Source: Nocardioides sp. Arc9.136
GTDB lineage: Bacteria > Actinomycetota > Actinomycetes > Propionibacteriales > Nocardioidaceae
Reading direction: 5' to 3'
DNA: 64,000 bases
Assembly (NCBI RefSeq): GCF_030506255.1
Contig: NZ_CP113431.1
Span: forward strand, 3,421,001 to 3,485,000
Shown here: piece by piece, positions 1 to 9,713 of the stretch
Position numbering within the stretch: the stretch's first letter is position 1
How the letters are laid out: every line of letters starts with the position of its first letter
Position numbers and translations under genes: made by a program
The notes under the pieces: generated by a model
Seen by the model: only the letters and a program-made list of their open reading frames with translations
Databases searched by the model: none
What the model was told of the DNA's origin: nothing

Positions 1-660
1 GACGTGCACGACGTGGTGGGGCACTCCCTCGCGGTGATCCTCGCCCAAGCCGAGTCGGCGCAGTACCTCCCCGACACGGACCCCGAGGCGCACGCCGAGG
101 CGCTGCGCCGCACCATGGCCAACATCGCGACCTCGGCCCGCACGTCCCTCCAGGACGTCCGCCAGGTGCTCAGCGCCTCCGCCGGCACCGCTCCCGCGGC
201 CGGCCAGCACGGCGACCTCGACGCCCTGGTCGAGGGCGTCCGGGCCAGCGGCCACGAGGTGGTCTCCTCCGAGGTCGGCACGCCGCGGCCGTTGCCGCCC
301 GAGCTCGAGGTGGTGGCCTTCCGGGTGCTGCAGGAGATGCTCACCAACGCGATCCGCCACGGCCACCGGGGCGAGCCGGTCCTGGTCGAGCGCCACTGGG
401 AGGGCGAGCTGCGGCTGGAGGTGCGCAACGTGGTCGGCGCCCCGCCCGCCGCCGACGAGACCCGCCCGCTCGCGGCCGTCGACCCCGCGGAGCTCGAGGC
501 ACAGGCGACGGCCGGCCACGGGCTGGAGGGCATGCGCCGCCGCCTCGAGGCGGTCGGCGGCCGGCTCGACGTGCGCCGCCGCGAGGAGCCGGGCGGCGCG
601 ACCTTCACCGCGACGGCCTGGGTCCCGCTGCGGTCCGTGCCCCGGGGAGCCGGCCGGTGA
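1..660 (+). CDS. Sensor histidine kinase, NarL/DesK type (5' end outside window)
   Basis: Cytoplasmic catalytic half of a two-component sensor kinase; it would phosphorylate the regulator encoded next. The window opens inside the HisKA_3 dimerisation helix: residues 1-10 read DVHDVVGHSL with the phospho-accepting His. A HATPase_c domain follows, with an N-box (LQEMLTNAIRHG, about residues 111-122) and a G-box (GHGLEGMRRRLEAVGG, about 172-187). The sensor and membrane segments lie upstream of the window. Its stop overlaps the next start as GTGA, so the pair is translationally coupled. The signal sensed cannot be told from this part. Confidence 0.93.
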   Translation, partial: DVHDVVGHSLAVILAQAESAQYLPDTDPEAHAEALRRTMANIATSARTSLQDVRQVLSASAGTAPAAGQHGDLDALVEGVRASGHEVVSSEVGTPRPLPPELEVVAFRVLQEMLTNAIRHGHRGEPVLVERHWEGELRLEVRNVVGAPPAADETRPLAAVDPAELEAQATAGHGLEGMRRRLEAVGGRLDVRRREEPGGATFTATAWVPLRSVPRGAGR

Positions 661-1337
661 GCGGCTCGACCCCCGGCGAGATCGAGGTCCTCCTCGTCGA
701 CGACCAGGACCTCTTCCGCGAGGGCGTGCGGGTCATCGTCGACGCCCAGGACGGCATGCGGGTCGTCGGCGCCGCCGGGGACGGCCTCGAGGCGCTGCGC
801 CTGGTCGACGAGCTCGAGCCCGACGTGGTGCTGATGGACATCCGGATGCCCGAGATGGACGGCGTCGAGGCGACCCGCCAGCTGTTCACCCCCGACCGCG
901 CCGCTCGCCGCAGCAAGCCGCTGCGGGTGGTGGTGCTGACGACGTTCAACCTCGACGACCGGGCGGCGACGGCGATCCGGTACGGCGCGAGCGGGTTCCT
1001 GCTCAAGGACACCACCCCGCTGATGCTGCGCGACGCGATCCGCACCGTGCACGCCGGCAACGCCGTCCTCGCGCCCTCGGACCTCTCGACGCTGCTCGAC
1101 GGTCAGTTCCGCGCCCGGGCGGCCGTGCCCGCGGCGTACGCCGGGCTGACCGAGAAGGAGCGCGAGGTCTTCGCCGCCGTCGCCCGCGGGCTGTCCAACA
1201 CCGAGATCGCCGCGCGGATCTACGCCAGCGAGTCCACGGTCAAGACCCACGTCGGCGCGATCCTGCGCAAGCTGGCGCTGCGCGACCGGGTGCAGATCGT
1301 CGTCTTCGCCCACGAGCACGGGCTCGTCGGGGGCTGA
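657..1337 (+). CDS. Response regulator, NarL/FixJ (LuxR-type) family
   Basis: DNA-binding partner of the upstream kinase, 226 residues. The receiver domain (about residues 9-130) has the acidic pair in LLVDDQDLF, the phospho-acceptor Asp in VVLMDIRMPEMDG, the Thr in VVVLTTFN and the Lys in FLLKDTTP. The C-terminal LuxR helix-turn-helix (about 160-220) reads LTEKEREVFAAVARGLSNTEIA with the recognition helix in SESTVKTHV. The start is GTG, overlapping the kinase stop. Targets are unknown. Two copies of a palindromic repeat lie directly downstream, between this gene and convergent purE. Confidence 0.95.
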   Translation: MSGSTPGEIEVLLVDDQDLFREGVRVIVDAQDGMRVVGAAGDGLEALRLVDELEPDVVLMDIRMPEMDGVEATRQLFTPDRAARRSKPLRVVVLTTFNLDDRAATAIRYGASGFLLKDTTPLMLRDAIRTVHAGNAVLAPSDLSTLLDGQFRARAAVPAAYAGLTEKEREVFAAVARGLSNTEIAARIYASESTVKTHVGAILRKLALRDRVQIVVFAHEHGLVGG

Positions 1338-1361
1338 TCCCGGCCCTGCTGCGGTCCTCGA

Positions 1362-1456
1362 CCACCCGAATCGCGCAATTGAACGATCGCGGTGGCCTGT
1401 TCAGCGGATCCCGGTCTTCTCGCCACCCGGATCGCGCAATTGAACGATCGCGGTGG
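1362..1456. repeat. Two copies of a 34-bp imperfect palindrome between convergent genes
   Basis: Copies at 1362-1395 and 1423-1456. Each begins CCACC and ends GGTGG, and is centred on CAATTG. The second copy's core is GATCGCGCAATTGAACGATC. The arms pair over 13-14 of 17 positions, so each copy can fold into a hairpin on either strand. They sit tail to tail between the response regulator and purE, where a bidirectional terminator would be expected. The same element, again as a pair between convergent genes, recurs at 30543-30643. Confidence 0.8.
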
Positions 1457-1482
1457 CCCGACGCCAGGCGGCAGGGAGCCGC

Positions 1483-2001
1483 CTAGAAGCCGACGCGTCG
1501 CGGCGCCGACTCGCGGCGCACGACCTCGCCCTTGGCCTGGGCGGAGGCCTTGAGCTCGGCCTGGAAGTCGACCATCCGCTGCTGCAGCGCGGGGTCGGTG
1601 GCGGCGAGGATGCGGACGGCGAGCAGGCCGGCGTTGCGGGCCCCACCCACCGCGACCGTGGCGACCGGGACGCCGGCCGGCATCTGGACGATCGAGAGCA
1701 GCGAGTCCATGCCGTCGAGGTAGCGCAGCGGCACGGGGACGCCGATGACCGGCAGCGGGGTGACCGCGGCCAGCATGCCGGGCAGGTGCGCCGCTCCCCC
1801 GGCCCCGGCGATGATCACCGAGAGCCCGCGGCCAGCGGCCTCCTTGCCGTAGGCGAGCATCTCCTCGGGCATCCGGTGCGCGGAGACGACGTCGGCCTCG
1901 TGGGCGACACCGAACTCCTCCAGCGCCTCCGCCGCGGCCTGCATCGTCGGCCAGTCGGAGTCCGACCCCATGACGATCCCGACGCGCACCTGCTCAGCCA
2001 T
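1483..2001 (-). CDS. purE: N5-carboxyaminoimidazole ribonucleotide mutase PurE
   Basis: Purine biosynthesis: converts N5-CAIR to CAIR in the cytoplasm, using the product of PurK. The protein is 172 residues. The N-terminal [15 protein letters not shown] and the following AHRMPEEM stretch are the class I PurE signature, with the catalytic His in AHRMP. The start is placed at the ATG one base after the purK stop; an in-frame start 30 bases earlier would run into purK and adds residues that do not look conserved. It is transcribed with purK as one unit. Confidence 0.96.
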   Translation of the reverse strand: MAEQVRVGIVMGSDSDWPTMQAAAEALEEFGVAHEADVVSAHRMPEEMLAYGKEAAGRGLSVIIAGAGGAAHLPGMLAAVTPLPVIGVPVPLRYLDGMDSLLSIVQMPAGVPVATVAVGGARNAGLLAVRILAATDPALQQRMVDFQAELKASAQAKGEVVRRESAPRRVGF

Positions 2002-2002
2002 G

Positions 2003-3163
2003 TCACTCACTCTCGTTGCCGAGGTCGCCACGGAACCAGGCGGCGGCGTGCCGCGCCCGCTCCAGGCAGTCCTCGAGGTCGTCGCCGTAGGCGTTGACGT
2101 GGCCGACCTTGCGGCCCGGTCGCAGCTCCTTGCCGTACAGGTGGACCCGCAGGTGCGGGTCGCGCGCCATCGCGTGCGGGTAGCCGTCCCAGAGCCGCCC
2201 GACCTCGGGGTCGGGGCCGCCGAGGATGTTGACCATCACCGTCCACCGCGCGCGGGGGGCCGGCGAGCCCAGCGGCAGGTCCATCACGGCGCGGAGGTGG
2301 TTCTCGAACTGCGAGGTGACCGCGCCGTCCTGGGTCCAGTGGCCGGTGTTGTGCGGCCGCATCGCGAGCTCGTTGACGAGGACGCGCCCGTCGGTCGTCT
2401 CGAACAGCTCGACCGCGAGCACCCCGGTGACGCCGAGCTCGCCGGCGATCCGGAGCGCGACCTGCTGGGCGTGGGTCGCGAGGTCGGGGTCGAGGTCGGG
2501 CGCCGGGGCGACCACCTCGTGGCAGATGCCGTCGCGCTGGGTGCTCGCCACGACCGGGTACGCCGCCGCCTGGCCGCTCGGCGAGCGGACCACCAGCGCG
2601 GAGAGCTCGCGCCGGAAGTCGACCCGCTCCTCGGCCAGGATCCGCACCCCGGTGGCCCGGGCGGCGGCGAACGCCTCGGCGCAGTCCTCGGCGGAGCCGA
2701 CGAACCACACTCCCTTGCCGTCGTACCCGCCGCGGGTGGTCTTCAGGACGCAGGGAAGCCCGAACGCCTCGACGTCGGCGACGTCGGCGACGATCGCGTT
2801 CCGCGGGCACTCCACCCCGAGCGCGGCGAGGCGCTCGCGCATCACGCCCTTGTCCTGGGCGTGCACCAGCGCGTCCGGGCCCGGGCGGACCGCGACGCCG
2901 TCGGCCTCGAGGGCGTGCAGGTGCTCGGTCGGCACGTGCTCGTGGTCGAAGGTCACCACGCGGCAGCCGGCTGTCACCGCCCGCAGCGTCGGGAGGTCGC
3001 GGTGGTCGCCGACCAGGTGGTCGGGGATGACCTGGGCGGCGGAGACGCCCTCGGCCTCGGCGAGCAGCCGCAGCGGCAGGCCGAGCGCGATCGCCGGCTG
3101 CGCCATCATCCGGGCGAGCTGGCCACCGCCGATGACGGCCAGCGTGGGAGCGAGCTCAGGCAC
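2003..3163 (-). CDS. purK: N5-carboxyaminoimidazole ribonucleotide synthase PurK
   Basis: ATP-grasp enzyme of purine biosynthesis (AIR + ATP + bicarbonate to N5-CAIR), 386 residues, the usual length. The N-terminus has [11 protein letters not shown] (biotin-carboxylase-like N-lobe), the middle has [11 protein letters not shown] (ATP-grasp loop), and the C-terminal part has [19 protein letters not shown], all typical of PurK. The start is GTG. A TAGGGT hexamer six bases upstream suggests a leaderless message that also covers purE. Confidence 0.96.
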   Translation of the reverse strand: MPELAPTLAVIGGGQLARMMAQPAIALGLPLRLLAEAEGVSAAQVIPDHLVGDHRDLPTLRAVTAGCRVVTFDHEHVPTEHLHALEADGVAVRPGPDALVHAQDKGVMRERLAALGVECPRNAIVADVADVEAFGLPCVLKTTRGGYDGKGVWFVGSAEDCAEAFAAARATGVRILAEERVDFRRELSALVVRSPSGQAAAYPVVASTQRDGICHEVVAPAPDLDPDLATHAQQVALRIAGELGVTGVLAVELFETTDGRVLVNELAMRPHNTGHWTQDGAVTSQFENHLRAVMDLPLGSPAPRARWTVMVNILGGPDPEVGRLWDGYPHAMARDPHLRVHLYGKELRPGRKVGHVNAYGDDLEDCLERARHAAAWFRGDLGNESE

Positions 3164-3169
3164 GTCGGA

Positions 3170-3175
3170 ACCCTA
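3170..3175 (-). promoter_or_regulatory. -10 element of purK (leaderless layout)
   Basis: TAGGGT on the minus strand, six bases (3164-3169) before the GTG of purK. There is no Shine-Dalgarno sequence in the gap. It fits TANNNT-N6-GTG and supports the chosen start. Confidence 0.6.
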
Positions 3176-3234
3176 GAGCAGACGACCCCACCGTCCGGCG
3201 GCCGGTCAGCGCCACGCCCTCGGCAGGGGGCCGG

Positions 3235-3543
3235 TCAGGCGGGCGGCCGGGTCTCGAACCGGAGGCCCTTGCCGCGGATCGTGGTGATCAGGTGCGGGCG
3301 CCGGCTGTCGTCGCCGAGCTTGCGGCGGACCCAGCCGAGGTGCACGTCGATGGTCTTCGAGGAGGTCCAGAACGTCGTGTGCCACACGTCGCGCATGAGC
3401 TCGTCGCGGGTCACGATGTCCCCGGCCCGCGAGATCAGGGCCTGCACGAGGTCGAACTCCTTGCGGGAGAACACGACCTCTTCCTGGCCGCGCCACGCAC
3501 GGCGGCTGTCTGGGTCGACTCGGACGTCCTGCACCTCGAACAC
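3235..3543 (-). CDS. Stand-alone OmpR/PhoB-type winged-helix DNA-binding protein
   Basis: 102 residues that make up just the C-terminal effector domain of an OmpR-family response regulator. The order is: N-terminal strands (VRVDPDSRRAWRGQEEVVFSRKEFDLVQALI), transactivation loop (RDELMRDVWHTTF), recognition helix (SSKTIDVHLGWVRRKLGDD) and C-terminal hairpin (HLITTIRGKGLRFE). No receiver domain is present, and the upstream 100 bases in the same frame do not continue one. The GTG start is supported by TACGGT six bases before it. It therefore either acts without phosphorylation or is controlled by abundance or by a partner. Its target is not visible. Confidence 0.88.
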   Translation of the reverse strand: MFEVQDVRVDPDSRRAWRGQEEVVFSRKEFDLVQALISRAGDIVTRDELMRDVWHTTFWTSSKTIDVHLGWVRRKLGDDSRRPHLITTIRGKGLRFETRPPA

Positions 3544-3549
3544 ACGACA

Positions 3550-3555
3550 ACCGTA
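3550..3555 (-). promoter_or_regulatory. -10 element of the orphan winged-helix gene
   Basis: TACGGT on the minus strand, six bases before the GTG start at 3543, with no Shine-Dalgarno sequence between. This is a leaderless layout. Confidence 0.5.
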
Positions 3556-3619
3556 GGCAGCCAGTCCGTGAACCGGGTAAAAACGCCCCGTATTGACAGT
3601 GACAACTTCCTGCCAGGTT

Positions 3620-3639
3620 TCTCACCCAGAAAGGTGAGA
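3620..3639 (-). terminator. Short hairpin between the cyclase and winged-helix genes
   Basis: TCTCACC (3620-3626) pairs perfectly with GGTGAGA (3633-3639) around a six-base loop. It lies just downstream of the minus-strand cyclase gene (ending at 3646). No U-run follows, so it may be a weak terminator or a protein site rather than a canonical intrinsic terminator. Confidence 0.45.
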
Positions 3640-3645
3640 CCCGTC

Positions 3646-4677
3646 TTAATGTCTCCGGACGGCCAACGGCTCCACGATGCCGAAGCCGCGGACCGGTCGG
3701 GCGGGCAGCCGGCGGGTCTCGAACTGGTCCGCGGGCAGCAGCTCGGCGGTCGTGGCGTCGACGATCACGCGGTTGCGCCGGGCCACCGCGGTCAGCCGGG
3801 CCGCCATGTTCACCGGCGGCCCGAAGACGTCCCCCAGCCGCATGACCACCGAGCCGGTGGCGAGGCCCACCCGGACGTCGGGCATCCGCTGGTCGCGGCC
3901 GATGACGTTGATGATCCCCTCGGCGGTGTCGTAGGCCCGGACGGGGTCGTCGTTCACGAACAGCACGGAGTCGCCGATGCTCTTGATGACCCGGCCGCGC
4001 TGGATCGCCACCACGTCCGCGCACCGGGACTCGAAGAGCTCGACCAGGTCGCCGATGCGCTCCTCGCTCAGCTGGTTGGACAGCGCGGTGAACGACACGA
4101 TGTCGGCGAAGCCCACCGACAGGGTCGTGGTGTGCAGGTCCTCCTCGTCGGCGCCGAGCGCCTCGATCCGCGCGACCGCCGCGGCCAGGTGCCGCCGCCA
4201 GGCGTAGATCAGCAGCTCCTCGAACGGCCCGCCGAAGTGGTCGAGGAAGCGCCGGGCCGACCCGCCGCGAGTGCCGGTCGCCTCGTCGCCGTGCTCGAGC
4301 TCGTCGATCCGGTTGACCATCGCGGCCACCTCCCAGTCGGCGAGGCGCGCCATGTTCTGGCCGACGGCCCGGGTGATGTTCACCGCGAGGTCGAAGTCGA
4401 AGAGGCCGGCGCGGACGCCGTCGACGAGGGTGGAGAGCGCCCGCAGGTCCGCCTGGTTGTACGCCGCCTCCTCGCCGTGCTCGGGGAAGCCGAGCGCCCG
4501 CCACAGCCGGCGGGTCTCCTCCAGGCTCACCCCCGCGCCCGCCGCGACGTCCTCGGCGCTCAGGTCGAGGGCCTCGCCGAGGATCGTGCGGTGCAGCTCC
4601 TCGGGAGCCTGGCCCTCCCCGGGCGGCTGGTCGGGCTGGTCGGGCTGGTCGGGGTTCTGGGAGGTCAGCTCAGGCAC
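3646..4677 (-). CDS. Class III adenylate/guanylate cyclase
   Basis: 343 residues with no membrane segments. An N-terminal helical region (about residues 20-165) precedes a cyclase homology domain (about 175-340). The domain opens with LSVGFADIVSFTALSNQLSEE, whose Asp would hold the metals. A second block is GRVIKSIGDSVLFVNDD, which contains the second metal Asp, and a third is VRVGLATGSVVMRLGDVFGPPVNMAARL. Purine specificity cannot be settled by eye, so cAMP is likely but not shown. The N-terminus has a PDQ repeat (PDQPDQPDQPP). The start overlaps the end of the upstream PH-domain gene by eight bases, so the two are co-transcribed. Confidence 0.9.
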   Translation of the reverse strand: MPELTSQNPDQPDQPDQPPGEGQAPEELHRTILGEALDLSAEDVAAGAGVSLEETRRLWRALGFPEHGEEAAYNQADLRALSTLVDGVRAGLFDFDLAVNITRAVGQNMARLADWEVAAMVNRIDELEHGDEATGTRGGSARRFLDHFGGPFEELLIYAWRRHLAAAVARIEALGADEEDLHTTTLSVGFADIVSFTALSNQLSEERIGDLVELFESRCADVVAIQRGRVIKSIGDSVLFVNDDPVRAYDTAEGIINVIGRDQRMPDVRVGLATGSVVMRLGDVFGPPVNMAARLTAVARRNRVIVDATTAELLPADQFETRRLPARPVRGFGIVEPLAVRRH

Positions 4678-5179
4678 CTTCGTCGCGTCGGTCGGTCCGG
4701 GGGTCGTGCAGGCCGTGCAGCAGGTCGTTGAGCCGGCGCTGGACGTCCTCGACGTGCGGGATGTCCGGCAGCCGCACCTGGCCGTGCGTGCTCGCGTCGC
4801 TGATGACCAGCGTGCCGCAGCCGAGCATCCGGTCGGTCAGGTGCAGCTCGGTCGCCACGTCGCTGATCCGCGACAGCGGGATGTCGTGGCCGCGGCGGGT
4901 CAGGACTCCGGTCCGGGTCACGAGCCGGCGGTCGGTGAAGGTGTACGACGCGGTCGACCAGACGAGGAACGGCCACACGACGTACCGCAGCAGCACGACC
5001 GCGGCGACGGCCCAGACGAACCAGGTGACGTACCGGTTGTCGGCCAGCAACTGCACCGACACCGCAGCAGCGAGCACCACGACCAGCACCAGCAGCGGCG
5101 CCAGGAGTGCCTTGGCGTGCGTGCGGGTGCTCACGACGACGGTCTCCCCGTCGCTCAGGAGCTTCTGCGAGATGGCCAC
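4670..5179 (-). CDS. Bacterial PH-domain (bPH2/DUF304) membrane protein
   Basis: 169 residues. Two membrane helices (about residues 28-47, ALLAPLLVLVVVLAAAVSVQLL, and 51-70, TWFVWAVAAVVLLRYVVWPF) are followed by a bPH2 domain beginning YTFTDRRLVTRTGVLTRRGHDIPLSRISDV. The charged start of that domain (TDRRLV...G...R....IPL..I) is the family signature. Function is unknown. M. tuberculosis has a comparable membrane protein next to birA (recalled), so this neighbourhood is conserved. The start is GTG, with a weak CATGAT hexamer six bases upstream. Confidence 0.87.
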   Translation of the reverse strand: MAISQKLLSDGETVVVSTRTHAKALLAPLLVLVVVLAAAVSVQLLADNRYVTWFVWAVAAVVLLRYVVWPFLVWSTASYTFTDRRLVTRTGVLTRRGHDIPLSRISDVATELHLTDRMLGCGTLVISDASTHGQVRLPDIPHVEDVQRRLNDLLHGLHDPRTDRRDEGA

Positions 5180-5225
5180 CCGCGGATCATGTCACCGATC
5201 ACACCCGGGGCGGTGCGGGAAGCAG

Positions 5226-6059
5226 TCAGTCCGCGGGACGCACGTGCACGACGTCGCCGGCGCCGACCGCGACCGGGCCGTCGGGGCCGGCCACGACGAG
5301 GTGCCCCGAGGGGTCGATCGCGGTCGCCATCCCCGTCAGCACCGACCCGTCGGGCAGGTCGACCCGCACCTGCCGGCCGACCGTCACGCAGGCGTCGGCG
5401 TACGAATCGGCCAGCCGCATGCCGGCCAGGTCGCCACCGGCCTGCCACGCGTCGTACGACTCGCGCAGGCTGGCGAGCACGTCGACCAGCAGCCGGGTCC
5501 GGTCGGGCGCCGACCCGCCCGCCGAGCCGTGGGAGGCCTCGATGGCCAGCGAGGTCGCCGTCGGGACCGGCAGCTCCTCGGGGGCGAGGCCGACGTTGAT
5601 GCCGATGCCGACGACGGCGCAGGGCCCGCCCTCGGTCTCGATCCGCTCGACCAGGATGCCGGCGACCTTGCGGTCGCCGATGAGCACGTCGTTGGGCCAC
5701 TTGACCCCGGCTGCGAAGCCGTCGGCCTTGAGCGCCTTGTCCACGGCGTAGCCGGCGAGCAGCGGGAGCCACGGCCAGCTCCGGGTCGGCGCAGTCGGGC
5801 GCAGCAGGACCGAGAAGGTGAGCGCGGAGCGGGCCGGCGTCTCCCACGACCGGTCGAGCCGTCCCCGGCCGGCGGTCTGGTGCTCGGTGACGACGACCAG
5901 ACCCTCCGGCGCACCCGCCCGGGCGCGCTCCGCGACCAGCGCGTTCGTCGACGGCGCCTGCGGCACCACCTCCACGAGGAGGCCCGGGACGAGGTCCGGA
6001 CTGATGGCGGAGAGGACGGTCTCGTCAAGTGGTGGGCGCTCGGCCGACGTCGCGGTCAC
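5226..6059 (-). CDS. birA: Biotin--[acetyl-CoA-carboxylase] ligase BirA
   Basis: Cytoplasmic ligase that attaches biotin to carboxylase carrier domains. Here the clients would be AccA3 (18665-20458) and pyruvate carboxylase (25839-29240) in this same window. It is 277 residues, a class I BirA without an N-terminal DNA-binding domain. Key blocks are STNALV, the biotinyl-AMP loop in TAGRGRLDRSWETP, KWPNDVLIGDRKVAGIL and VVGIGINVG. The GTG at 6059 is chosen because CAATGT lies seven bases before it and translation upstream looks unconserved. It is divergent from accD5. Confidence 0.95.
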   Translation of the reverse strand: MTATSAERPPLDETVLSAISPDLVPGLLVEVVPQAPSTNALVAERARAGAPEGLVVVTEHQTAGRGRLDRSWETPARSALTFSVLLRPTAPTRSWPWLPLLAGYAVDKALKADGFAAGVKWPNDVLIGDRKVAGILVERIETEGGPCAVVGIGINVGLAPEELPVPTATSLAIEASHGSAGGSAPDRTRLLVDVLASLRESYDAWQAGGDLAGMRLADSYADACVTVGRQVRVDLPDGSVLTGMATAIDPSGHLVVAGPDGPVAVGAGDVVHVRPAD

Positions 6060-6098
6060 GGGCACTACATTGACCCACGGCCCAGCCACGGCGCCAAC

Positions 6099-6131
6099 CA
6101 GACGCCAGCCAGACGCCAGCCAGACGCCAGC
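6099..6131. repeat. Three tandem 11-bp repeats in the birA/accD5 divergent region
   Basis: CAGACGCCAGC is repeated exactly at 6099-6109, 6110-6120 and 6121-6131, upstream of accD5 and inside its probable leader. This is one of three places in the window with tandem 11-bp units just before a gene (also 25730 and 29276). Confidence 0.85.
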
Positions 6132-6160
6132 ACCGACGCCAGCGAGGAGACCTCCGGACC

Positions 6161-7791
<1,631 letters not shown>

Positions 7792-7792
<1 letters not shown>

Positions 7793-8070
7793 TGGCCGCC
7801 GACGAGCAGTCCCCGGCCATCGCCCCGGAGCAGGCGCAGGACCAGGCGCAGGACCAGGGGCAGGAGCCGACCCGGCCCCTGCTGCGGGTCGTCAGCCCGC
7901 ACGCCACCCCCGAGGAGGTTGCGGCGCTGGTGGCCGTGCTCTCCGCGATGGGCGGCGACGAGCCGGCGCCCCCGCGGCCGCGGCCCGAGTGGGGCGCGCC
8001 GCACCGCGCCGTACGCCGCACGCTGCCGCACGGCCCCGGCGGCTGGCGATCGAGCGCACTTCCTCGCTGA
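7792..8070 (+). CDS. accE: Acyl-CoA carboxylase epsilon subunit
   Basis: Small stabilising subunit of actinobacterial acyl-CoA carboxylases, 92 residues. Its ATG overlaps the accD5 stop (TGATG), so translation is coupled. The first 30 residues are low-complexity, with QAQDQAQDQGQ. The conserved part is LLRVVSPHATPEEVAALVAVLSAM, followed by W(G)APHRAVRRTL and the C-terminal WRSSALPR that marks the family. It is too divergent to identify without this context. Confidence 0.9.
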
Positions 8071-8130
8071 TTCCCACCCGCCGAGCCCCCTCCGCACGTC
8101 ATCCTTGAGCGGAAGTTGAGGTTCGCGGCG

Positions 8131-8153
8131 CCACCCCTTGAGGTGGGCCCACC
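8131..8153. promoter_or_regulatory. Inverted repeats upstream of the glycosyltransferase gene
   Basis: The 149-base gap before 8220 contains CCACC-CCTTGA-GGTGG (8131-8146), which shares its right arm with the perfect palindrome GGTGGGCCCACC (8142-8153). The overlapping arms would allow two alternative folds or a protein-binding site. TTGAG occurs three times in 8104-8142. Nothing else is recognisable in the gap. Confidence 0.35.
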
Positions 8154-8219
8154 AGGATCGTCCCGACAGACGACCGGACGGGCAGCCACGGAGCGGCCCG
8201 GCAGGGATAGGAACAGCAC

Positions 8220-9713
8220 GTGGACGCGAACGACATGGGGTCGGCGGGTGACCAGCTGACGGCGGGCCTCGCCCCGGGCGTCGAGGACCCGCGCTACGTG
8301 CGGATGCCCGACCCGGCACTCGAGGCCTACGCCCAGCAGTTCCTCGAGGCGGTCGACGAGCTGCCGACGCTGCGCCCGACCGTCGGCTGCGTCATCCCGG
8401 CGTACAACGAGGCCGAGACCATCGCCGGCGTCCTGGACTCGCTGCTGCAGCAGACCCGGCTGCCCGACGCCATCCACCTCGTCGTCAACAACACCAGCGA
8501 CGACTCGGTCGAGATCGCCAGCCACTACGCCGGCCCGCACACGCGGATGACGCCGACCGGCGAGCAGACCACGGTCGTCTACGTCCACGACATCGGCAAG
8601 AACCCCGACAAGAAGGTCGGCGCCCTCAACTACGGCTACTCCCTCGTCGAGCACATGGACTACCTGCTCGGCGTCGACGGCGACACCACGCCGGAGCCGG
8701 ACGCGATCCAGCACCTCGTGGACGAGATCTCCAGCGACGACCGCATCGGCGGCATCTCGGCGATCTACTCCATCGACGACTCCGCGATGGACGGGGTCGT
8801 CACCAAGTTCCTGATCGCCGGGCAGCGCGCGCAGTTCTCGGCGTTCAACATGCAGAACCTGCTCAAGGGCCGCAACATGGCGGTCCTCGGCGGCCAGTTC
8901 TCGATCTTCTCCACCCAGGCGCTGCGCGACGTCATGCGCGACAGCCACCAGCGCACGCCGTGGGTCAGCGACTCCGAGGTCGAGGACTCCCTGCTCTCGC
9001 TGCAGATCAAGTCCGCCGGCTACCTCACCAAGATCTCCGCCCGTGCCCGCGCGCACGTCGGCGGCATGACCACGCTGCGCTCGCTCGACGCCCAGCAGGT
9101 CAAGTGGAACTTCGGCGCGATCGACCTGATGTGGCCCGGCCAGCGCGGCGACACCAAGGGCCAGCCGTTCCACCCCAACCTGCGGCTGCGGTGGTTCGAG
9201 CACCTCTCGATGGTCATCAACATGACCACGCGCCTGATGTTCCTGGCGCTCCTCATCGGCTCGCTGATGATCGACGCGTTCGTCTTCCAGGCCTGGTGGC
9301 TGATCCCGCCGCTGGCCGCGGTGTGGCTGAACTTCCGGGTGGCGCACTCGATGCAGTTCGCCAACCGGCGCGACTACCTCTTCGTGCTGCTCGTCTTCCC
9401 CGCCGAGCTCTACATGTTCATCCGGATGGGCCACTTCGTGCGCGCCTGGCTGAAGTTCTTCAGCCGCCAGCAGACCGACAACTGGGCCGCCCAGGCGAAG
9501 GCCGAGCGCGGCAAGGGCATCGCCTGGACCTACCCGTTCGTCGCCCTCGGCGTCTTCTTCGTCGCCACCTGGGCGGCCTGGACGCAGGTGCCCGTGGAGA
9601 CCACGTCGGACCTGCTGGCGTTCGGCTGGCCGATCCTCGGCGTCATCACCGTGCTGCAGACCGTCTGGATGTTCATCAAGTCCTGCCGGCGCTACCGCGG
9701 GTTCAAGGCATGA
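8220..9713 (+). CDS. Membrane-bound family 2 glycosyltransferase
   Basis: Processive-type GT2 enzyme, probably making or extending an extracellular polysaccharide; donor and product are unknown. It is 497 residues. The catalytic domain (about 55-310) opens VGCVIPAYNEAETIAGVLDSLL. It has the metal-binding DGDT (DxD-like) in LLGVDGDTTPEPDA, the acceptor-site EVEDS in WVSDSEVEDSLLS, and a QQVKWNFG block standing for Q/RxxRW. Four hydrophobic segments follow (about 330-352, 356-370, 383-400 and 435-490). The GTG start has AGGGATAGGA just upstream. Its stop overlaps the lipoprotein start as ATGA. Confidence 0.88.
   Translation: MDANDMGSAGDQLTAGLAPGVEDPRYVRMPDPALEAYAQQFLEAVDELPTLRPTVGCVIPAYNEAETIAGVLDSLLQQTRLPDAIHLVVNNTSDDSVEIASHYAGPHTRMTPTGEQTTVVYVHDIGKNPDKKVGALNYGYSLVEHMDYLLGVDGDTTPEPDAIQHLVDEISSDDRIGGISAIYSIDDSAMDGVVTKFLIAGQRAQFSAFNMQNLLKGRNMAVLGGQFSIFSTQALRDVMRDSHQRTPWVSDSEVEDSLLSLQIKSAGYLTKISARARAHVGGMTTLRSLDAQQVKWNFGAIDLMWPGQRGDTKGQPFHPNLRLRWFEHLSMVINMTTRLMFLALLIGSLMIDAFVFQAWWLIPPLAAVWLNFRVAHSMQFANRRDYLFVLLVFPAELYMFIRMGHFVRAWLKFFSRQQTDNWAAQAKAERGKGIAWTYPFVALGVFFVATWAAWTQVPVETTSDLLAFGWPILGVITVLQTVWMFIKSCRRYRGFKA

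Noticed and set aside
2003..2810. Second minus-strand frame within purK
   Set aside because: An Arg-rich shifted reading of purK itself; the purK frame is complete and conserved.
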